Assembly (NCBI GenBank): GCA_025363795.1 | Contig: JANYLE010000249.1 | Location: 1 to 10,858, forward strand | Direction of reading: 5' to 3' | DNA length: 10,858 bases | From: Mariniphaga sp. | GTDB taxonomy: Bacteria; Bacteroidota; Bacteroidia; Bacteroidales; Prolixibacteraceae | Part shown: in pieces, positions 1-6,233 of the stretch | Position numbering within the stretch: the first letter of the stretch is position 1 | Layout: every line of letters starts with the position of its first letter | Position numbers and translations under genes: made by a program | Notes under the pieces: generated by a model | Told to the model about the DNA's origin: nothing | Seen by the model: the letters and a program-made list of their open reading frames with translations, nothing else | The model's database searches: none

Positions 1-310
1 AATCGCTTTGGTTGATGACAACCTTCCGGTAATAGTCGTAGCGGCAAAAGACAGTTATTACGAGAAAATTGTCAGTAATATTCAGGAAGTTAAGGCTCGT
101 AAAGGCAACATTATTGCAGTAGTAACTGAAGGTGATGACGGACTCAAAGGAATGGTTAAGGATTTGTTCGTTATTCCAAAATCACATCCGGCTGTGACAC
201 CACTTCTGGCAATCATTCCATTGCAGCTTTTCTCCTATTATATTGCTGTAATGCGGGGATGCGATGTCGACCAACCACGAAATCTTGCGAAATCAGTAAC
301 CGTGGAATAA
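1..310 (+). CDS. glmS: Glutamine--fructose-6-phosphate aminotransferase (isomerizing), C-terminal fragment
   Basis: This is the last roughly 102 codons of GlmS, which converts fructose-6-phosphate and glutamine to glucosamine-6-phosphate, the first committed step toward UDP-GlcNAc, peptidoglycan and LPS. The 5' end lies outside the window and the frame is already open at base 2. The visible part is the end of the second SIS (sugar isomerase) domain. It contains the conserved ALVDDNLPV segment, the LLAIIPLQLFSYYIAVMRG helix, and the near-invariant C-terminus DQPRNLAKSVTVE, which carries the lysine that acts in the isomerase site in known GlmS enzymes. The length and the tail match an intact C-terminus, with no sign of decay. 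The gene is convergent with the envelope operon to its right and ends at a strong hairpin. Identification is by family recognition and is very secure. Confidence 0.97.
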   Translation, partial: IALVDDNLPVIVVAAKDSYYEKIVSNIQEVKARKGNIIAVVTEGDDGLKGMVKDLFVIPKSHPAVTPLLAIIPLQLFSYYIAVMRGCDVDQPRNLAKSVTVE

Positions 311-341
311 ACTCAGTACTGTGAGAGGGTAGATATAAAAG

Positions 342-387
342 AGAAAGGTTAAAGTTGTCAATATATGCGACACACTTTAACCTTTCT
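342..387 (+). terminator. Strong hairpin terminator after glmS, probably bidirectional
   Basis: A perfect 14-bp inverted repeat (AGAAAGGTTAAAGT at 342-355 with its complement at 374-387) is extended by 4 more pairs past a single bulged base (TGTC 356-359 with GACA 369-372), leaving a loop of about 9 nt. On the plus strand a T-rich stretch follows (395-402). On the minus strand the stem is followed by a CTTTTATA-type stretch, so the same hairpin can end both glmS and the convergent operon whose last gene stops at 413. Confidence 0.85.
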
Positions 388-412
388 TACTATGCTTTTT
401 ATTTAAACACTG

Positions 413-1276
413 CTACATTCGCAATATCAACTTAAGATTGACGGGAAGTGCTTTGTAAAGAATTGTTGCATCTGATTTAGGAAGAACAATACTAATCTGA
501 GGCATTGCTGGTTCACGATTAAACTTAGTCAATGACTGAATCGATTTCCTTATTTCTATTTCACTGTATTTCCAGCGCATAGCAGAAATAAGCTTTTTAC
601 CTTCAACATCAGGTTTCTCATTTTGAGCGATGACCAACCTCAGATTTCGGTTAAAATCCATTACAATATAAACGTCACCAAGTTTGGTCGGGGCAGGTTC
701 AACCATCGCTTTATTAGCTTCAATAGAGTCTTTAGGTGCAATTTTTTCAACCCAGGATATTTTAGGGATGGTCGCATCAACATGCCTAACGGTAAAAGGT
801 TCAGCCATCCAATTCAATAAAGCGTCGGTATGAAACATTTTAATGGAATTGCTGATATCAGAATCCAAAATATGACATTCGTGCAATCTGACACCTTTCA
901 TTTCCAATATAGCCGTATTGCTCACAAAATCAAGAACTAGATACATCGAATCCTCGTTAGCAAGGGTTAGCCGGGAATGAAGCAATGCTTCCTTCTTTCT
1001 TAGTTCAAAGAGTTTCTGCCTCGCATCTTTGCTGCTGTTCGATACCAATGAATCAGGAATCGCATCATCATCGCCAGAATTATTACTTTCTGCTTTGTTT
1101 GCCTTGTTTGCCTTATTCGTCTTGCCAGTTTTCGCCCTTTCTTCAGGAGCACTTTGCGTGGCTTTCGGTAAAGGATTTTTAGTCATCACAGGCATTAATA
1201 CGGTGCTTACCAATGCATAAATAACAAAAAGGCTTAAAACACTGGTAATGATCCAAAAGGCTAATTTATTTTTCAT
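413..1276 (-). CDS. Membrane-anchored protein of unknown function, last gene of the L,D-transpeptidase operon
   Basis: I do not recognise this 287-residue protein. Residues about 6-31 form one hydrophobic segment without a lipobox, suggesting an N-terminal anchor with the rest in the periplasm. Residues about 35-85 are low-complexity and hydrophilic, with an NKA tripeptide repeated three times and an acidic GDDD patch, so probably a flexible linker. Two later segments resemble each other: SMYLVLDFVSNTAILEM and DVYIVMDFNRNLRLVI. Both look like the first beta-hairpin of a YkuD domain, for example YIVVNTTENRFSL in the neighbouring enzyme. No HG or S/HGC catalytic motif exists; the only cysteine is in HECHIL. 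The start codon lies 11 bp after the stop of the upstream L,D-transpeptidase gene, so it is probably co-transcribed and may act with that enzyme. The existence of the gene is well supported; its function is open. Confidence 0.85.
   Translation of the reverse strand: MKNKLAFWIITSVLSLFVIYALVSTVLMPVMTKNPLPKATQSAPEERAKTGKTNKANKANKAESNNSGDDDAIPDSLVSNSSKDARQKLFELRKKEALLHSRLTLANEDSMYLVLDFVSNTAILEMKGVRLHECHILDSDISNSIKMFHTDALLNWMAEPFTVRHVDATIPKISWVEKIAPKDSIEANKAMVEPAPTKLGDVYIVMDFNRNLRLVIAQNEKPDVEGKKLISAMRWKYSEIEIRKSIQSLTKFNREPAMPQISIVLPKSDATILYKALPVNLKLILRM
1092..1118 (-). repeat. Three copies of a 9-bp tandem repeat inside a gene (NKA repeat)
   Basis: Three consecutive 9-bp units (GCTTTGTTT, GCCTTGTTT and GCCTTATTC on the plus strand) encode Asn-Lys-Ala three times in the linker of the unknown membrane-anchored protein. 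A multiple of three, the repeat can change length without shifting the frame. The units differ by a few bases. Confidence 0.7.
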
Positions 1277-1287
1277 TTTTCAGATCT

Positions 1288-1983
1288 TTAATAGATAAAT
1301 ACTTTTGATCCCTTACTCAATGTATGGTAAATGAGTTCAAGGTCAGTGTCTCCAATACGAACACAACCATGCGTAACAGGAAGGCCCAGGAAGCGCTGAT
1401 AAAGAGTTCCATGAATCATATATCCATCACCAATTGAAAGTGCATAATCGCCCAGTGAACCCACTTCAACGCGTGAAGCTGATCTTGCAGATGGAATCGG
1501 TAATCCATCTTCAATAAATGCCCAATCCGGCTTAATCCAGGGACGGTCTTCCTGTTTATTTCTAACTTCAAACATTCCCTTGGGTGTTTTAAACAGTATT
1601 CTTTTACTGCCGGCAATCAATATTTCATTCTTGCCCGTTGAACAAGTACCTGTTTTTATTGTATCCCCATTCGCATTTCGTAAGGAGAATCGGTTCTCAG
1701 TAGTATTTACTACTATATAAGGCTTTACAGGCTTTAGCTGATCCAGCTTTCTTTCGGTCGAATTAATATTTCGCTGTGATTTAAGCACTGATTTTTCGAT
1801 CCCATCAAGGGACTTTGCTTCAGAATCTGAAGAACCAACAAATACGGCTTTTACTTTAAATGCTCCATTCTGAAAGTCAGGGGTATAAAGTATCATCAAT
1901 ACAAATATACCCATCAGCAACAGCGGAATAGTCCAGATAATTACATTAAGGAAAGTTCGTTCTTTTTTTTCTTCGATTTCCAT
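1288..1983 (-). CDS. L,D-transpeptidase (YkuD/ErfK type), membrane-anchored
   Basis: This 231-residue protein has an N-terminal membrane segment (about residues 11-33) followed by a linker and a YkuD catalytic domain (about 88-231). The domain begins with the typical strand pair YIVVNTTENRFSL and carries the full signature: His191 in MIHGT and the catalytic Cys207 in THGCVR, followed by the usual DLELIYHTLSKGSKVFIY ending. Enzymes of this family act in the periplasm on peptidoglycan tetrapeptide stems. They form 3-3 crosslinks or attach proteins to meso-diaminopimelate, and which of these applies here cannot be read from the sequence. The gene lies 11 bp downstream of a second L,D-transpeptidase gene and 11 bp upstream of the unknown gene, so the three form one operon. 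The start ATG is supported by the membrane segment that follows it. No other family is plausible. Confidence 0.95.
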   Translation of the reverse strand: MEIEEKKERTFLNVIIWTIPLLLMGIFVLMILYTPDFQNGAFKVKAVFVGSSDSEAKSLDGIEKSVLKSQRNINSTERKLDQLKPVKPYIVVNTTENRFSLRNANGDTIKTGTCSTGKNEILIAGSKRILFKTPKGMFEVRNKQEDRPWIKPDWAFIEDGLPIPSARSASRVEVGSLGDYALSIGDGYMIHGTLYQRFLGLPVTHGCVRIGDTDLELIYHTLSKGSKVFIY

Positions 1984-1994
1984 TGTATTGATAT

Positions 1995-3110
1995 TTAGTT
2001 TAGTAATTCAGAAAGTGTCATCATTGAACCCACTATTGTAACAGGAGTTCCTACAGGTATCCGGCTGAAAAGCTCATCTATCTCACTATCTGTAAGAGCA
2101 ATACACCCACTTGTCCAATCGTCCCCTTTACCGCCGTCACCGTGTATTTCAATCAATCCCCCGATATTACTGTTTCTTGAAATAAGACCTTGTCTTTTCT
2201 TAATGTTGAAATGGGCATAATCCTCTTCATTGGGATAATTGATTAGCATGGCTTTGTGATACCTAGAGTCTCCGCCAGCTTTCTTCTTAATCACTTTATA
2301 CATTCCTTCAGGAGTAGCCTTATCACCAGCCGTAAGTTTATCCCCGATCCAATTCCGTCCAAGTTCAACAGTATATTCTTTGGTCAATTTCCCTTTATTA
2401 TAAAGGTATCCTTTATGTTTTATTTTGTCAACTATAAAAGCATAGTTGTTGTTTTGAGCAGATAATCGGATCGTAGCAGCAAACCAATTCTGCCATTTCG
2501 AATAATCATTGAAGTATTCCTTCAGAAGTGCATTGACCTCTTTGTCCGCCACTCCGATTCTGGATTTACCTTCATTTAGTCTTTTAGTGGCAAGCATAAT
2601 ATCTCCTTTTCCAAAGGCACTAAGTCCTTGTTCTAAAGAAAGTTTGCCAAATTCATAATTTTTTCTGACGCCTACCTTAAGTGGCAGATGAATAAATACA
2701 TCGTGGTAATTATCAAGCTTCCGCTTCAGTAATTCGACCTCTTTAAGGTACTTCATCTTTAATGAATCCTTATTTGAACCAGAGGAAGCGTTGGCTTCCT
2801 GAGCTTTTAGAATAGCTGTGAGGATCAGCTCTTTTGCTTTTGAATAGTCTCTTGTGAAGAAAATCTTTTCATTTTGGATCTTCCATTCAATAAGTGCTGC
2901 TTTGTATTTTTTTTCGGCAGATTTATAATATTCAGGAGAATAAACATCCGCATTCACTTTCTTTGCCTTTACGAGTAACACTTGACAAGAGCTGAATTCT
3001 GTTAGTGGTGGCTTATCCATTGTCAGAATAAGCACCGCATAAACAATAACCACACTTGAAAGTAGAATTCCAATAATGACAAATAGCCTTTTTTTCCAAC
3101 CAAGTTTCAT
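1995..3110 (-). CDS. YafK-like L,D-transpeptidase with an N-terminal helical module
   Basis: This is a two-part membrane-anchored protein of 371 residues. An upstream in-frame TTG at 3131 is less likely as the start than the ATG used here, which directly precedes the basic and hydrophobic anchor (MKLGWKKRLFVIIGI; membrane segment about 9-31). Residues about 45-200 are helical and charged, beginning with ADVYSPEYY. This stretch matches a DUF4398-like helical module also present in the lipoprotein gene upstream. From about 222 a YkuD domain follows, with conserved TPEGMYKVI, His323 in EIHGD and Cys336 in TSGCIALTDSEIDEL. The SGC rather than HGC form resembles the YafK (DpaA) branch, whose E. 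coli member cleaves the Lpp-peptidoglycan bond. Whether this protein hydrolyses or transfers is not decidable here. It is the first gene of a three-gene operon. Confidence 0.93.
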   Translation of the reverse strand: MKLGWKKRLFVIIGILLSSVVIVYAVLILTMDKPPLTEFSSCQVLLVKAKKVNADVYSPEYYKSAEKKYKAALIEWKIQNEKIFFTRDYSKAKELILTAILKAQEANASSGSNKDSLKMKYLKEVELLKRKLDNYHDVFIHLPLKVGVRKNYEFGKLSLEQGLSAFGKGDIMLATKRLNEGKSRIGVADKEVNALLKEYFNDYSKWQNWFAATIRLSAQNNNYAFIVDKIKHKGYLYNKGKLTKEYTVELGRNWIGDKLTAGDKATPEGMYKVIKKKAGGDSRYHKAMLINYPNEEDYAHFNIKKRQGLISRNSNIGGLIEIHGDGGKGDDWTSGCIALTDSEIDELFSRIPVGTPVTIVGSMMTLSELLN

Positions 3111-3209
3111 TCGAAAAAAATAAAGTTCCAAAAAATCAACGTTCTCAATCTACACTGTAAAGAAACTCAAAAAACTGATCTCTTTGTAAATTGATATTAC
3201 CGGAATTCC

Positions 3210-3217
3210 CAAAATTA
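3210..3217 (-). promoter_or_regulatory. Possible -7 element for the L,D-transpeptidase operon
   Basis: The minus strand reads TAATTTTG, a match to the Bacteroidetes -7 consensus TAnnTTTG. It lies between the lipoprotein terminator and the first operon gene, about 100 bp before the ATG. No TTG occurs at the expected -33 spacing, because that position falls inside the terminator hairpin, so the call is weak. The operon could instead rely on read-through. Confidence 0.3.
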
Positions 3218-3229
3218 ATTTCAAAAAGA

Positions 3230-3254
3230 ACCCCCGGAAATATCTTCCGAGGGT
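3230..3254 (-). terminator. Rho-independent terminator after the lipoprotein gene
   Basis: On the minus strand a 10-bp GC-rich stem (ACCCTCGGAA pairing with TTCCGGGGGT, one G-U pair) with a 5-nt loop is followed directly by TTCTTTTTG. It starts 24 bp after the lipoprotein stop codon and sits 119 bp before the L,D-transpeptidase operon. It should keep lipoprotein mRNA separate from the downstream genes or allow only partial read-through. Confidence 0.85.
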
Positions 3255-3256
3255 CA

Positions 3257-3280
3257 AATTCTTTAAGGTTTTAAAGAATT
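3257..3280 (-). repeat. Second AT-rich hairpin overlapping the lipoprotein stop codon
   Basis: A perfect 10-bp inverted repeat (AATTCTTTAA at 3257-3266 and TTAAAGAATT at 3271-3280) with a 4-nt loop begins inside the TAA stop codon and lies immediately before the GC-rich terminator stem. Two adjacent stems at an mRNA 3' end could protect the transcript from 3' exonucleases; this role is inferred. Confidence 0.6.
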
Positions 3281-3890
3281 ATTTCTTTTTGCCACCTTTT
3301 ACTTTTGCAATAACGTCGGTCAACTCAGTGTTGATACCTTGTGCTTTTACAACAGCAGGTTTGATTTTTTCAGAAAGAGTTAAGACGTCTTCGTTGTTAG
3401 CAAGACCGGCTGTAACTTCAGTGTTAACTGTTTCAACAACAGCGATTTCCTGGCCAATTGCTTCAAGAGCAGCTTTGCCTTCTTTACCCTTAGGTGCTTT
3501 AGCTAACAATTCTTTGTCAGAAGCAATAAGAGTTGTAAGATCAGTAACTGACTGAGTAACTTCAGCTTTTAAGGCTGCTTTCTTTGCAGTTGTTTCTTCA
3601 ACAGCTTTGCTTGAAAGAGTAGCTACAGTAGCAAGAGTAGTCTTTGCTGCATCATAGTTACGGAATAAAGCAAATTTTGAATTCTGTTCTTCAACAGCAG
3701 TAACTGCTGTCTTTAATGCTTCAGATGCAGCATTGAAAGATTCAGGAGCATAACGATCAGCACCTGCAGTTTTTGCAGCTTCGATAGAAACATTTGCAGC
3801 ATCAATTTCTGCCTGTGGAGCTTTGGCACAACTTGCCAATGAAACAACTAAAAAACTAAAAGCAACCAGCTTTAATAATCCCTTTTTCAT
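3279..3890 (-). CDS. Helical lipoprotein with a C-terminal lysine tail (DUF4398-like)
   Basis: This is a 203-residue predicted lipoprotein. The chosen ATG gives a clean type II signal peptide, MKKGLLKLVAFSFLVVSLAS, with the lipidated Cys21 in LASC. An ATG 39 bases further upstream would add a 13-residue extension that breaks the signal-peptide form, so I reject it. The mature protein has no predicted beta structure and is rich in Ala, Lys, Glu and Thr, giving long helices. Residues 44-110 (ADRYAPESF onward, with EEQNSKFALFRNY) resemble the DUF4398-like module of the nearby YafK-like enzyme. The chain ends in KVKGGKKK, so the last residue is lysine, as in the E. coli Braun lipoprotein, which is joined to peptidoglycan through it. 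Lipidation is well supported and the module similarity clear; attachment to the cell wall is inference. The gene is divergent from an ECF sigma factor and ends at its own terminator. Confidence 0.9.
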   Translation of the reverse strand: MKKGLLKLVAFSFLVVSLASCAKAPQAEIDAANVSIEAAKTAGADRYAPESFNAASEALKTAVTAVEEQNSKFALFRNYDAAKTTLATVATLSSKAVEETTAKKAALKAEVTQSVTDLTTLIASDKELLAKAPKGKEGKAALEAIGQEIAVVETVNTEVTAGLANNEDVLTLSEKIKPAVVKAQGINTELTDVIAKVKGGKKK

Positions 3891-3998
3891 AATTTTGAAG
3901 ATAAATTTAAAAGTAATAAATGTTTTCAATTCTTAAAATACACAGTTTAGACGCAAACCGTTGATGAAGTCACAATAATTCGCATTTTTTTTTTAATT

Positions 3999-4032
3999 TT
4001 GACCAGTAAATTATTTTACAATCTTAATTTTG
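3999..4032 (+). promoter_or_regulatory. Candidate promoter of the ECF sigma factor gene
   Basis: TAATTTTG at 4025-4032 matches the Bacteroidetes -7 consensus TAnnTTTG. A TTG at 3999-4001 lies 23 bp upstream as a possible -33 element, slightly farther than the usual distance. The start codon follows at 4055. A run of ten T residues (3985-3994) sits just upstream. The 10-nt sequence TTAATTTTGA occurs twice, at 3993-4002 and 4024-4033, 31 bp apart. Confidence 0.5.
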
Positions 4033-4054
4033 AATGTCTTAGCGTATTAACAAG

Positions 4055-4615
4055 ATGACAATAAAAAATTCAGTGAACGATCATTCAGATAAAGAAATCA
4101 TCAGACTTATTAAGCAAGAGCATAATACGAATCTTTTCGAGGTATTGTACAACCGATATTCGGACAAGGTCTTCGACAAATGCTATTCTTTGCTGAAAGA
4201 TAAAACACTGGCCCAGGAATTTGTTCAGGATATTTTTTGCAAAGTATTCGAGCGATTAGCCGACTTTCGAGGTGAATCCAACTTTTCGACCTGGCTTTAT
4301 GCGATCACTTATAATAATTGTATAGAGTACCTGCGAACAAAAAAGAAAATGAACTATCCGGAATGGAACAGTTCACACGAACTTCCTGATGTGATCGACG
4401 AACTAAACGAAAAGGAGATCAACAGTGACCGATTAATGAAGATTCTGGAATTGATCCATCCTGAAGAAAAAGCTTTGCTTACAATGCACTATATTGACAA
4501 TGTACCGATTGCCTACATTCAGACTGCGTTAAAAATCAGCGAAAGTGCCACAAAAATGAGACTTAAACGTGCCCGCGACCGGGTAGCGTTCCTTTATAAA
4601 GAACAGTACAAATAG
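4055..4615 (+). CDS. ECF-type RNA polymerase sigma factor
   Basis: This 186-residue protein has the two-domain layout of extracytoplasmic-function sigma factors. Region 2 (about residues 24-95) includes LFEVLYNRYSDKVFDKCY, a QEFVQDIFCKVFERL helix and the aromatic promoter-melting segment NFSTWLYAITYNNCIEYLR. Region 4 (about 128-182) includes LHPEEKA-like ELIHPEEKALLTMHYIDN and a helix-turn-helix ending in KMRLKRARDRV. Such factors direct RNA polymerase to envelope- or stress-related promoters and are usually held by a membrane anti-sigma factor. No anti-sigma or FecR/SusC-type gene lies next to it. The flanking genes are the divergent lipoprotein and, about 400 bp downstream, a PepSY-like protein. 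An in-frame TAG lies just upstream of the ATG, so the start is well set. The regulon is unknown; control of the lipoprotein/L,D-transpeptidase block is possible but unproven. Confidence 0.93.
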   Translation: MTIKNSVNDHSDKEIIRLIKQEHNTNLFEVLYNRYSDKVFDKCYSLLKDKTLAQEFVQDIFCKVFERLADFRGESNFSTWLYAITYNNCIEYLRTKKKMNYPEWNSSHELPDVIDELNEKEINSDRLMKILELIHPEEKALLTMHYIDNVPIAYIQTALKISESATKMRLKRARDRVAFLYKEQYK

Positions 4616-5021
4616 CTCTGTCAATATTATTAGATCAATCCCCAAAAACATATAATACTGAAGATCAGACAAAAACGCACAAGATATATGATCTTTGCTT
4701 ACTACTCTCTATTTTCATTTCAGAACCTTCCCCGCTGTATTGACACTATTATATTATAGGGTACTCTTTTTGAAGCAATCTTTGGATTCAAGGTTCGCAG
4801 CCAAAGATGCAAGAAGTTTCAAAGTTGTTCAATGTCTATAATAATCCGTTTAAGATCATCCCAAGGCATTAACCCTATTGCATTCGGTCGATCTATGATT
4901 CGATCGGGGTTTATTTACATCCCAGGTTATATTTTTGGAATCACGCACATTTCATAAATGGTTAATCCTCCCTTTAAATGTGACTTTGACGGAAAATTTC
5001 GTCTCAATAGAAAACCGCTCG
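4616..5021 (+). other. Gene-poor stretch between the sigma factor and the PepSY-like gene
   Basis: About 400 bp without a convincing gene. It holds a 21-codon open frame at 4807-4872 with no supporting features, and a match to TAnnTTTG (TATTTTTG, 4930-4937) without a good -33 element, which could serve the PepSY-like gene. Around 4881-4912 there is a weak imperfect hairpin (AACCC and CGATC pairing with GATCGGGGTT, with a large bulge) followed by TTTATTT, a possible but poor terminator. No tRNA or riboswitch-like fold was recognised. Confidence 0.5.
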
Positions 5022-5447
5022 ATGAAAGATTTTATCCTAAAATATTTATTCAGGTTTAACCCAAATACTCCAGGACAGGCACTTTTGAAGTCTTTTAACC
5101 AGCTATTCCCTGGAGCCACCAATATCGAGTGGTCAAAAGAAAAGGAGAGTCATTTTGAAGTAATTTTCCGTGTGAATGGGATTGAGCAGATTGCTTGGTT
5201 CGAAAAATCAGGAAAATGGTTGAAAACGGAGACTAATTTTAAACTTGAAATGCTCAACGCTTCTGTTCGTGAAAAACTCGAAAAATTCGGCCAGATTATG
5301 AGCTCTATTTTTATTGAAAGAGCTGAAAGTAAGGGTAGTTACGAATTCATCATCAGAGATTCATTTCAGGTTCGACACATCTTCATTACCGATGCGGAAG
5401 GTAATGTAACAGAAAGACGTAATTTTGATGAGGGTGAACTTCTATAA
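5022..5447 (+). CDS. PepSY-like (DUF2874-type) protein, no signal peptide
   Basis: This is a 141-residue protein with two related units. The first (about residues 20-78) contains LFPGATNIEWSKEKE, then FEVIFRVNGIEQIAWF and SGKWLKTET. The second (about 80-141) is weaker, with IERAESKGSYEFIIRD and DAEGNVTERRN. The LFPGATNIEW opening followed by an antiparallel sheet ending in a G-W/N-x-x-E-T turn is the pattern of the PepSY-like family common in Bacteroidetes. Those proteins are usually exported. Here the N-terminus (MKDFILKYLFRFNPNTPGQ) is not a convincing signal peptide. A TTG 87 bases upstream stays in frame and would add a stretch that also looks unlike a signal peptide, so the ATG is preferred. 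The function of the family is not established. It lies downstream of the sigma factor with a long gap, so co-transcription is uncertain. Confidence 0.75.
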   Translation: MKDFILKYLFRFNPNTPGQALLKSFNQLFPGATNIEWSKEKESHFEVIFRVNGIEQIAWFEKSGKWLKTETNFKLEMLNASVREKLEKFGQIMSSIFIERAESKGSYEFIIRDSFQVRHIFITDAEGNVTERRNFDEGELL

Positions 5448-5500
5448 GTTCATAGTTTAAAATCATCGTTTACCTCCTACACCACAAACAAATACGAATC

Positions 5501-5529
5501 AACTGTTTATCCTCCCTCAACGAACAGTT
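5501..5529. repeat. Small inverted repeat between convergent genes
   Basis: AACTGTT at 5501-5507 and AACAGTT at 5523-5529 form a 7-bp stem with a 15-nt loop between the PepSY-like gene and tag. No proper T-run follows on either strand, so terminator function is doubtful. CGAACAG also occurs twice here (5521-5527 and 5533-5539). Confidence 0.3.
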
Positions 5530-5562
5530 TGTCGAACAGATCACCTTCTCTACTTTTCCCGA

Positions 5563-6135
5563 TTAAAGCACACCTCCAAGTTCCTGATAACGGTAACAGC
5601 CTATCAAATGATCATTTACCATTCCTGTTGCCTGCATTTGCGAATAAATAATCGTTGGTCCAACGAATGAAAATCCCTTTTTCTTCAACTCTTTGGAAAT
5701 AATCCGCGACAGCTCTGTCTCGGCAGGTATCTCTTTAAGTGTTGCAAACCTGTTCTGGATCGTCTTCCCGTCAACAAAATTCCAAATATATCGATCAAAA
5801 CTGCCGAACTGATCCTGAATGGCAATAAAAGCCTGTGCATTTTTCACTGCAGCTTCAATTTTTAATTTATTTCGAATAATACCCTGATTATTAATTAACT
5901 CATTAATCTTATCATGACCGTAAGCTGCTATTTTTTGAGGATCAAAACCGTCAAAAGCTGCCCGATAAGCCTCCCGCTTTTTCAAAACAGTTAACCAGCT
6001 CAAACCAGCCTGGGCTCCTTCAAGAATCAGAAATTCAAACAATTTTAATTCATCATGTACCGGAACACCCCATTCACGGTCATGATACTGAAGATATAAA
6101 TCATCACCTAAACACCATTCACACCGATTTAACAT
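5563..6135 (-). CDS. tag: DNA-3-methyladenine glycosylase I
   Basis: This 190-residue enzyme removes 3-methyladenine from alkylated DNA, starting base excision repair in the cytoplasm. The length equals that of known Tag proteins. The zinc site of E. coli Tag (Cys4, His17, His175, Cys179) is present with a one-residue offset: Cys5 in NRCEW, His18 in YHDREWGVP, and His176 and Cys180 in NDHLIGC. The base-recognition residues corresponding to E. coli Glu38 and Trp46 are Glu39 and Trp47 in LEGAQAGLSW. A further conserved stretch, GIIRNKLKIEAAVKNA, and the motif FVGPTIIYSQMQATGMV are intact. It stands alone, divergent from the TPR gene. A TAATTTTG box lies 20 bp upstream of its ATG. No adaptive-response regulator is nearby. 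Confidence 0.97.
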   Translation of the reverse strand: MLNRCEWCLGDDLYLQYHDREWGVPVHDELKLFEFLILEGAQAGLSWLTVLKKREAYRAAFDGFDPQKIAAYGHDKINELINNQGIIRNKLKIEAAVKNAQAFIAIQDQFGSFDRYIWNFVDGKTIQNRFATLKEIPAETELSRIISKELKKKGFSFVGPTIIYSQMQATGMVNDHLIGCYRYQELGGVL

Positions 6136-6154
6136 GCTTTATGCTTTATTATTG

Positions 6155-6181
6155 CAAAATTAAAAATCATACTTCAACCAA
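6155..6181 (-). promoter_or_regulatory. Candidate tag promoter
   Basis: The minus strand carries TAATTTTG (6162 to 6155), matching TAnnTTTG, 20 bp before the tag start codon, with a TTG at 6181-6179. The 16-bp spacing is a little short, so this is a moderate call. Confidence 0.4.
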
Positions 6182-6196
6182 CGTATACTATTTTGC

Positions 6197-6204
6197 TATT
6201 TTTG
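6197..6204 (+). promoter_or_regulatory. Candidate -7 element for the TPR-rarA unit
   Basis: TATTTTTG matches TAnnTTTG and lies 29 bp before the ATG of the TPR gene, a normal distance. No TTG is found at the -33 position. Confidence 0.4.
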
Positions 6205-6233
6205 TTTCCTTATAAACAGCTATTCTCTGTCTG

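Noticed and set aside
3930..3990. A minus-strand promoter for the lipoprotein gene (TTG, 18 bp, then TAAGAATTG)
   Set aside because: The -7 part does not match TAnnTTTG, and in such AT-rich DNA partial matches are common. A real promoter must exist but I cannot place it.
4735..4765. TTGACA followed by TATATTATAGGG, resembling an E. coli sigma-70 promoter
   Set aside because: The spacing does not fit (no -10 box at 16-18 bp) and Bacteroidetes do not use this consensus.
4807..4872. A 21-codon open frame on the plus strand between the sigma factor and the PepSY-like gene
   Set aside because: It has no ribosome binding site, no recognisable protein features and only a one-mismatch promoter box nearby; frames this short are expected by chance.
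4880..4912. Possible terminator before the PepSY-like gene
   Set aside because: The stem is broken by a 13-nt bulge on one side; listed only within the description of the gene-poor stretch.
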